DNA from: a virus
Reading direction: 5' to 3' (one strand)
IMG/VR virus record: IMGVR_UViG_3300007640_000144
Location: 1 to 31,359 of that record
DNA length: 31,359 bases
Positions 1 to 8,400 of this stretch are shown here, in pieces. Numbering within the stretch: position 1 is the first letter of the stretch; each line of letters opens with the position of its first letter. The position numbers and the translations under genes were made by a program. The notes below the pieces were generated by a model. It made no database searches, was not told the origin of the DNA, and worked only from the letters and a program-made list of their open reading frames with translations.

Positions 1-2478
1 CTCGACCGCGATGAGTGGACGCCGATAGCCCGGGCCATGAAGGACGCTGCCGCTGGGCAGAAGTTCGAGATCGACGTGACCAAGACCGCCGACGCGTCGG
101 CTGTACTGCGCCCCGTTGGTACTCACAACTTCAAGGACCCGACCAACCCTAAACTCGTTGGGGTGTTGATCGACGGTGGCGATACCACCGTGGCTGCGCT
201 GAAGAAGGCGCTGGCCTACTACTTCAACCCGACGAACGCACCGATCAAGAAGCGGAACAACGGGCTGCGGGACAGCCTCGCAGTGCACAGCGACATGCCC
301 CCGGCGATCCCCGCTCTCGTGGCAGAGAAGTGTCAGCAGGTGAAGTGGGCGGTGGAGAACCAAGACCAAGTCCCCGAGCCCTTCTGGTACGCCCTGATCG
401 GTCTGGCTGCGTTCTGTGAGGAGCCCGAGGATACAGCAAGGCGTTGGAGTGAGAACCACCCGGGCTACTCCGAGAGTGCCACGCTGAAGAAGATGGAGCA
501 GTGGCGGCAGCAAGCCACCGGGCCTACGACCTGCGCCAAGTTCGAAGCTGAGCGCCCCGTCGGATGCAGAGGCTGTCCGCTCGCAGGGAAGATCGGCAGC
601 CCGGCGCGACTGGGTGTGCGGCATAAAGAGGTGGACACCAGCGCGAACGCGCCCGAGGCCGTCGTCACAGAGGTCGCTATCCCCAAGCCGTTCAAGCGAA
701 CAGATAAGGGGATCATGGCTGTCATCGACGACACTGAGATCGAAGTAGCACCCTTTGATATCTACCCCCTCAGCTATGGGTACGACGAGCATCTTGGCTA
801 TGAGGTCGCACAGTTCATGTGGGAGCGCCCCCACGTAGGGTGGAAGGTGCTGACGCTGCGCCAAGCCTATCTGGCTGATGGGACCTACCGCGAGTTCGTG
901 AGCAACATCGCAGACCAAGGCATTGTGCTGCAGACCAAAAGACAGACGGAGTACTTTCAGATCATGATGCGCTCTTACATGAACGAGTTGCGCAAAGTCA
1001 GGACCATAACGAACCACTACGCCACCATGGGGTGGAAGGAGGACAACAAGGTATTCGTTCTGGGTGACGACCTCTACCGGCGCAATGACGACGGGACCAT
1101 CGAGAAAGATACCATCAGGCTAGCCAGCCACGTGAACCGCGCAGGTAGCGACATGTTCACGGTGAAGGGAAACTACGACACGTGGAAGGCAGGCACGGAT
1201 GTGCTGCGGCGCGGTAAGCTGTACGCTCACCAGTTCTCCATCGGTATCGCTTTTGCCTCGATCCTCATGCAGTTCACTGGCCTGAAGGGTCTGACTGTTT
1301 CTTTCTACGGCGAGTCAGGTAGCGGTAAATCACAGGCACAGTTGATGCAGCAGTCAGTGTGGGGCGACCCGGAGAAGCTGCACTTCCAGTCCAAGTTCAC
1401 AGCGAACTCTCTGTTCAACCGCTTCGGCCTTTACGGCAACCTGCCCATGACGGTGGACGAAGCCACCCAGATGACAGACAAAGACGTTGGGGATTACCTG
1501 TACTGGGTCAGCCAAGGGCGGGACAAGGCCCGCCTCACCCGCAGCGCAGAAGAGAAAGCCCCGAGAGAATGGGCGCTGTTCTCCACCCTATCCACCAACA
1601 AGCCACTATCCAGCAAGTTGTTGTCCGCTGGGTACGAGACCGATGCCCAGCTTGCTCGTCTCTTGGAGTTCAGAGTTGACCGGTCCCCTATTTACCGGGA
1701 TGGGACAGACGCCGGACGGAAACTCCACCGGCTATTCACCGAGAACTACGGCCATGCGGGGAGGGACTTCGTCGAGCGGCTGATGCAGATGGACGAGCAA
1801 GGCATCAGGGCTATGGTGGCCAACGCCTTCGCAGAGTTCACAACGCGTTATGGTCAGCGGTTCACAGGTGTCGAGCGGTACTGGGAAGCCGGGTGCGTAT
1901 TGGTGGACCTCGTTCTGCGGCTGGCCCACGAGTGGAGTATCGTGGCGTACTCCCCAGAGGACGCGATCAAATGGGCGATAGGACAGTTGACTGCTATGCG
2001 GCAAGCCATCACGGACAACCAGCATGACATGTTCGACCTCGTTGCTGAGTACATGAACGAGCATCTGGCAGAGACTGTGCAGGTGTTCCACAGCCCGAAC
2101 TCGTCCCCGCTGGTGGACTACCAACGCCTACCGCGCAACAGCGTGCGTGTCAGGATCGACGCATACAGGAACACCGGGTCTACGGACATCACCAAGGCGA
2201 TCATGTTTCTTGACCGCACACACTTCCGCAAGTGGTACGCGGACAAGGGACAGAACCCACGGGAGTTCGTGTCGGCGCTGCAAGCTGAAGGTGCTGATGC
2301 CACCCCCAGCAGCCAGAAGGGTACTCTGGGTAAGAACACCCCGTTGGCAATACCCCAGACCTACGTCATCGGTATAGACCTGACGCACCCGCGCATGGCT
2401 GGAGTACTGGACGATGTGGTCGAAGCCAGCAAACAAGTGGACCTAAACAACGTGGTGGACCTCAGAGGTAGGCAATAG
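1..2478 (+). CDS. Phage DNA primase/helicase, DUF927-like (5' end outside window)
   Basis: The frame is open from base 1 through the first in-frame ATG at 37, and the preceding 12 codons read like coding sequence, so the true start is probably upstream of the window. Counting from the ATG at 37, a Cys cluster at C166, C177 and C180 followed by KIGSP resembles a zinc-binding element of phage primases. A Walker A motif GESGSGKS lies at residues 425-432 and a Walker B MTVDE at 471-475, followed by an STN motif (sensor-1 type). This is the layout of DUF927-type P-loop helicases joined to primase regions. The expected role is unwinding and priming at the phage replication fork in the host cytoplasm. 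It is the only gene on this strand and converges with the late module. The helicase assignment is firm; the primase part is inferred from family knowledge because its N-terminus is missing. Confidence 0.8.
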   Translation, partial: LDRDEWTPIARAMKDAAAGQKFEIDVTKTADASAVLRPVGTHNFKDPTNPKLVGVLIDGGDTTVAALKKALAYYFNPTNAPIKKRNNGLRDSLAVHSDMPPAIPALVAEKCQQVKWAVENQDQVPEPFWYALIGLAAFCEEPEDTARRWSENHPGYSESATLKKMEQWRQQATGPTTCAKFEAERPVGCRGCPLAGKIGSPARLGVRHKEVDTSANAPEAVVTEVAIPKPFKRTDKGIMAVIDDTEIEVAPFDIYPLSYGYDEHLGYEVAQFMWERPHVGWKVLTLRQAYLADGTYREFVSNIADQGIVLQTKRQTEYFQIMMRSYMNELRKVRTITNHYATMGWKEDNKVFVLGDDLYRRNDDGTIEKDTIRLASHVNRAGSDMFTVKGNYDTWKAGTDVLRRGKLYAHQFSIGIAFASILMQFTGLKGLTVSFYGESGSGKSQAQLMQQSVWGDPEKLHFQSKFTANSLFNRFGLYGNLPMTVDEATQMTDKDVGDYLYWVSQGRDKARLTRSAEEKAPREWALFSTLSTNKPLSSKLLSAGYETDAQLARLLEFRVDRSPIYRDGTDAGRKLHRLFTENYGHAGRDFVERLMQMDEQGIRAMVANAFAEFTTRYGQRFTGVERYWEAGCVLVDLVLRLAHEWSIVAYSPEDAIKWAIGQLTAMRQAITDNQHDMFDLVAEYMNEHLAETVQVFHSPNSSPLVDYQRLPRNSVRVRIDAYRNTGSTDITKAIMFLDRTHFRKWYADKGQNPREFVSALQAEGADATPSSQKGTLGKNTPLAIPQTYVIGIDLTHPRMAGVLDDVVEASKQVDLNNVVDLRGRQ

Positions 2479-2486
2479 CCTACCTC
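2465..2486. terminator. Hairpin at convergent gene ends, possible bidirectional terminator
   Basis: A perfect 9-base inverted repeat (GAGGTAGGC, loop AATA, GCCTACCTC) covers the TAG stop of the + strand primase gene (2476-2478) and the TAG stop of the - strand giant gene (2480-2482). It would form the same stem in both transcripts. No U-tract follows on either strand, so it is not a textbook intrinsic terminator. It may instead protect mRNA ends or block read-through from opposing transcription. Confidence 0.55.
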
Positions 2487-5400
2487 GTCATGAGGTCTGT
2501 CGCACGCTCCAGATACTCGCGGCTCGACAGTGGCGTGGTGCGGAGCGTACGCTCGACCGCTGGGCGGATGGCTTCACGATATGCCCGAACTGAACCCTGC
2601 CGGAAATTGTCGATGACCAGCGGACCACCACGGTGGTAGTTATTCCAATCACGTACAGCTTGCTCGATCTCCCGCATACGACCCCTGTCGTTGCGCACAC
2701 GGGCAGACACCCATGCTTGCCGGAAGGATGTCACAGCTTCGCGCCGATAGTCTGCCACCCGCTTGATGACCCTGATGTTTCCGTACTCCTCCGCTGCCCG
2801 TGTCGGGTAGAACCCGAGTAGGCGGACAAGTATTTCTGCGCCGGACACATCTGGCGAGACGACATATCCACGGCGGTCGATGATAGCCCCTGCCTGCGTG
2901 TATGCGTATGCGTCCCCCACCATGCGAAGTGCCGTGACCGGAGCCTCTCTGAGAACCTGTTCTGCTGTGACTGTCGTCGAGAACGGCGCACGCACAAGGT
3001 CTTTCGCAAACTGCACGGTGCCGATAAGCGCTGAGGGGATGGGACCCGCGATTTCTCCAAGCGCCCTTGATACGTCAGCCCCGGCGACAAACATGTCCGT
3101 ACCCGGGAGTGGGCTGAGCGACACCCGGCCAGCGATGTCACCCCCAAAGTAGTCTGACAGAAGCCCACGGAACACAACGGGCGACATGCCCGGTGCTATC
3201 GGTTCGATCAGATTGGTCGCCAGCCACGCGCGGACGCTGCCTTCCCCCACACCCGCCGTTTGCATGAGCGTATCAGTCAGGTCTTCCAAGTCTTCTGCGA
3301 ACGGGAACGCGGCGACACCCCCCAGAAGCCATAGCGCAGCCAGCATGACCATCTTGCCATTAGGACTGAGGTTTCTGAACATCTGGATAGATGTTGTGGG
3401 GAAGACCTTGTACATATAGATCAGCCCCGGCAGTCCCGCACGGAAGAACGCAGGGCGGTTCATGACCGCGTAATCTCCAAGCGCCACATCCAAAGCCCGA
3501 GTGGTAAAGTCCACGGCGCGATCATACGCGGCCTGCTCTGCGATGGTGTACTCGGCAGAGTTCCTGTCGAGTGTCGGGTCGATACCTTGTAGCTGGCGCT
3601 GGTACTCCAGCCGGAAGGATGCCAGCCCGAATGCACGGCGCGATGCCTGTTCGGTGAGGTTGAATGGGGACATCCACAGGTCAATGGCTTTACTGAAGGC
3701 GTCACGTGTTGTGCGCCCACGCGACGTACTCACGAGCGCGTTGTGCTGCGCCGGGATCATGCGACCTTCACGGATTTGCAATGCGATCATCTCTGCTTCG
3801 CGGGCGGAGACTTTGTGTTTCTTCTGCAAGGCGGGATTGCTCTGCACTTCGCGCCAGAACTCTGCGGTGTTCATACCCTGTAGATTTTTCATACCCGGCA
3901 CGCCGACTTGTGCGAACGCCCGGTTGACCTCTATCAGTGCACGCCCACCGAAACCGCCGCCGAATGCTGTCTTCGAATTGTAGGATGCTAGGTACGGCAC
4001 GCCGTTGGTGTACACGCTGACAGGGTTCAGCAAGCCTGTGGCGATGGAGCCACCCAACTGGACAAGGCTGGTGTACGAACGCCACGTGGAGACAAGGCCG
4101 GACGCCTCAAGGTCAGAGTCGTTGACCGAAGCGTTCTGGTCGAGAAACTTCAGGAGCGATGCCGCCTTGTTCAACGCTTCGGTCCGACGCGACACTCCGG
4201 GTTCCGGGTTGGTCCACTTGTACATCATCAACGCTTCGTCGTACTCGCGCTGCGCCACATTGATGGTCTTGTCCGAAGCGTTCGGGTCTGCCCGCAGGGC
4301 GTCCAAGTTTGCTCTTAGCGCATCGACCTTCGGCTTGTTGCCCTCCCAGAGTAGCCGCGACTCCGCGATGCGCGGGCTCATGAGTTCGTCCACCTTGGGC
4401 CGGGTGAGGGTTTTGGCGATGGTGCTTGCCCGACCGTCGATGTGCTTGGCGATACCAGCGATGGCGTCCCGTGCATCGCCCGGGTTCAGACCGGCTAGGA
4501 GCCGGTTACGTGCTCTGGAGTCCTGCCGTGTCAGCGCTTGTATGATTTCCTCGCGCTTCTCCGGGCGGATGCTGATACCGAAATAGTTCAGGCCAGCCAC
4601 AAACTCGTTGACATTTACCTTGAGCGGCGTGGCTGCCTCGACCAGTACTTCCCCGGTTACGAACTCAAAGCGGACCTCGATCTCCTGCATCTGGCCGTCT
4701 GGTCCACGGGCGCGGACCGTGTATGGGGTGTCCCCGAAAGCCTCTGCTGCTTTCTTCCGAAACGCGTTGGCCTCTGACATTGTCGCAAACTGGGCGTAGA
4801 CCAGTCCATCTTTGAACCCTGCGTCAAGTGCTACCGGCTTGCCTGTCCTTACGTCAACGGCCCGGGTCCTCGTTTCATACGCGCCTTCGCGCACAATCGG
4901 GGAGTACTGGGCAACGATTGACCGGCGAAGGAACTCGCCAGACCCACCCTCTTGCATGGATTGGGTGTGCAGGCTCGTGATAGCCCGCTGGACGATAAAC
5001 CGGTCAGCGCCGAACCCAGCGCCTTCAGATGCACGCTTCTTGAATGCTTCGATCTCAGCAACCACGTCGTCTTGGATGGGTTGGTCGAAGAACTTTTTCA
5101 CCGCATCGTTACGCGCTTTGGCTTCGGCGTCTGACGCAGCTTCTTCATTGGCGATGATTGCCATGTTGAACGCCTTCGCAAATTCATTTGCGAGTTCGGT
5201 TGACTTATCGACGTAGACGATGGCCCCTTCCGAGTTGATCGACGACCCGGCTTCATACAACTCCTTGTAGCGTCTGATGGCCCGGCGCATAAGCGCCCGC
5301 TCCTCGGTATTCAGTTGGGCATCGGGCACCACGCTGCCGATTTCCTTCAGTGCGCTTTTCTCGCGGATAGTACCTGCCGACAACTGGGCGATCAGCAGTT

Positions 5401-8400
5401 GTACTTCCGTGTCGATGTAGGCTTTACGCGCAGCCTCATAGGACCTCCAGATTTCGCTGTCTCTGGTCAGCCCGTCGATACCCGGTACGCTGATGGTCTG
5501 TTCACCTTGTACATTTCCGTCCTCGTTGATGTTCGTGAACGTATAGCTGAAGCCATCGCGGGCGTCTTCGAACTTCAACCTGTACAGGTTGTCCAGACGT
5601 TCCAGTTCGTCAGTCGGTTTGTACGTACCCGTCGCTTCGTCGTACTCCACCAGCGGTGCCCGGCCTTTATCTGGCGTTTCGCGCAGCGCCATGATCGCAC
5701 GGATACGTGCATGATGCAGCAAGTTGTTAACACGTTCGTAATCCGCAGCCGACTTACCGAACAGCCCGGTGCCCGCTATCCCTCTGTTCAACGCCACACG
5801 CATGGTGGTGTTCAGTCGGTCACGCACCGACATGGCAATGTCCGACGCTTCCTGCAGGATGTCATGCAGTCGCTTGGACCCCGGGTTCACCCGTGAGTCG
5901 AACGTGCCAAGGCTGAGGAAGGTAGACTTGAACTTCCGCCAGTTGTTATCGAAGTCGCCCCATTTACCCTGCATTGCATCCAGCCCCTCTTGGAGACTGG
6001 TTGGGAGTTCTAACCCCATGCGTGCGGTTTCACCAATGGTGCGCATATCCTTGAAGCCTTCGCTCGCAGGCTTGTAACGACCGGGCGCGGTTCCATACTC
6101 TACGCTGCGCAAATCCCGCGCGATCTCGTTGAGATCGGTAGTGAATCCTCTCTGGGGGCTTCTAGCATACCGGCGTGCCTGCGAGAGCAGATAGCGAACC
6201 GAGTCATCCTTGAAGGAAATACCCAGCTTGTTGAGTGCATCCTTGATGGCGTTCCACACGCGGAGGATGAGACGCGTGTCCAACACCGCCGCGTAATCGG
6301 AGAGGAACTCCTCTACAGCTTCTGCTTTGCCAAGGTCTGGGTTTGCCTCCATGGCGGTATCGACACCGCGCTGGATCGACGAGTCGAGATCGTAAAGCCC
6401 TTCCATTACCTTGTCGAACTCAGCGTTCGGCAGGACACCGCGCAACCCGTAGTGACCAAAGGTTTCGTGCGCCAGCACGAACTTGAGGTGCTGCTCGTTA
6501 GCGATGCGGTCCGTGAAGATGATGACCTCGCCGTTACCAAACGAGTAGCCTGCTGCCGGGGCTTGGTCGAAGTCTCCTTGTGCACGCGCACCAGCGGCGC
6601 GAGCGTGCAGCGCCGGGTTGCGCTTCAGAAGGTCCGCCTGATCCTTGAACATATACATGCGCGGCGCGTTGCGCAGCCGCTTGAGGAACGACTTGGCAAC
6701 CATCTTCTGTTTGCCAAGAGGCATGGCCCCACGGATGGGTTTGCCGTCAGCGTCAACGGCGTTGGAGATGTCGTTCAGGTCAATCTGAGAGGTGCGCCCT
6801 GTCTTTTGCGAGCGCGTACCGCGAGTGGTCATGCTTGCCAAACCCGCTCCGCCGCGTTCGACCTGTTCAGGAGCGGCGGCTACGCGTTCCTGCGTGCGGG
6901 GGTCCGTCGCTTTCGGGTTGGGTACGATGCGCCCGCCTTGGAAGTTCACATACCCTTGGTTGTTGATGTATTGGTAGATCGGAATGGAGACTTGGTTGCC
7001 CTCGGCATCCTTTTGGATTTCGACCACAGAGCCGTATGCTTCCGGGTTTTGGCTGGCGTACTTATTGAACGCCCGCACTAACTCACGAAGACGGTTTTGT
7101 TCCCACCCTTCGGGGTTATGCGGGGCTTCATTGTACCCAACGATCTCGTCCACCAAGTCACTAGCCGGGTTGGAGGTGGTGTCGGCATCGACATCATTGG
7201 CAGTATTCAGGACACCCGTGTTAGCGAGCAATCTGTTGAGCGCTCGCATCTGCTCGGTGGGGTTAGGCTGCGCACGGGCGGCGGCGATTGTCTCCTCTGT
7301 CGCAAAGTCCAGCAGGGCTTCCTTGTCGGCTTTGGTCCATGCGTGTTCTGACAAAACGTCCTGTGCAAATGGTATGGGTCTCTTGTTGCCCAGAGCTTTG
7401 ACAGGCGTGCCGCCCTCGGCTGACGTAAACGCCGTCTCCATCAAGGTCCATAGCGCAGCCTCACGCGTGTCCTCGTCAACAGGCGTGACAGCAGGGTCTA
7501 GGCTTAGTATCGCTTGTGCCTCCAGCGGGGGATAGCTGGTAGTCTGCCGCAAGATACTGATCGCGGTCGTCACGTTCCCCCGGCCCGCTTTGACAGCATC
7601 AGACCACTGGCTTGCGAACGCGCCTTTGGAAATAGCCGTGCGCTCGACGGGCGCAGGCAGGAACGGTTTGACGTATTTATCCCACGCCTCCGTGACCCCC
7701 ATGTCCGTCGGAGCGCTGTCGCCACGTTTGGGCGGCGCTTCGGGTTCAGGTTCAGGTTCAGGTTCAGGTGCAACCTCAGCTTCCAAAACGCGGTCAATCG
7801 CAGCATCGACCCGGGCAGGATCATCGACCATCATGTCGATCAATCCATCAGTGTCGGTGTCCAGTTCAGTGAGCAGAGCGGTTTTCTGCTCCGGCGATAG
7901 CGCCATCTGGCGCTGGACTACTTCCGCGTCTTGGGCTTCGGCTTCACGCGCTCGGGCAGCTTCTTGCCCTTTGGTGTCTTTGCCTCGAACTCTCAAGCCA
8001 GCTTTGGGTCCTTTGCGTAGAGTGCTCTCCTTTGGGCCTTGCTTACGAACGGCATCTGGTGCTCCTTTCTTGGGTGCAGGTCCTTTGGGCGGGGTGGGGT
8101 CAGGGAACAGAACCGACTCGGGGTTGAGGACGAAGTACTCCGTCCAAGGGCGCGCACTCTTCGCATTGCGCGAGATGGCCACGCCGTCATACCCGGCGGC
8201 GCGTGCTGCGTTTGCCCGTGCGAGATCGGTGGCCTCGCTGACACCCAGCGTGCTGTCGAGGATTCTGCGAGACGCAACCTGCAGTAGATTGGAGAACTGG
8301 ACCTGCGCCGTCCGAATCGGCTGCTTGGCACCGCCTTGCGCCGCCTGTTCGTTGTCGGCCAGATACATAAAGCCGTCGGGTGCCGGGTCTGCACCCGGGG

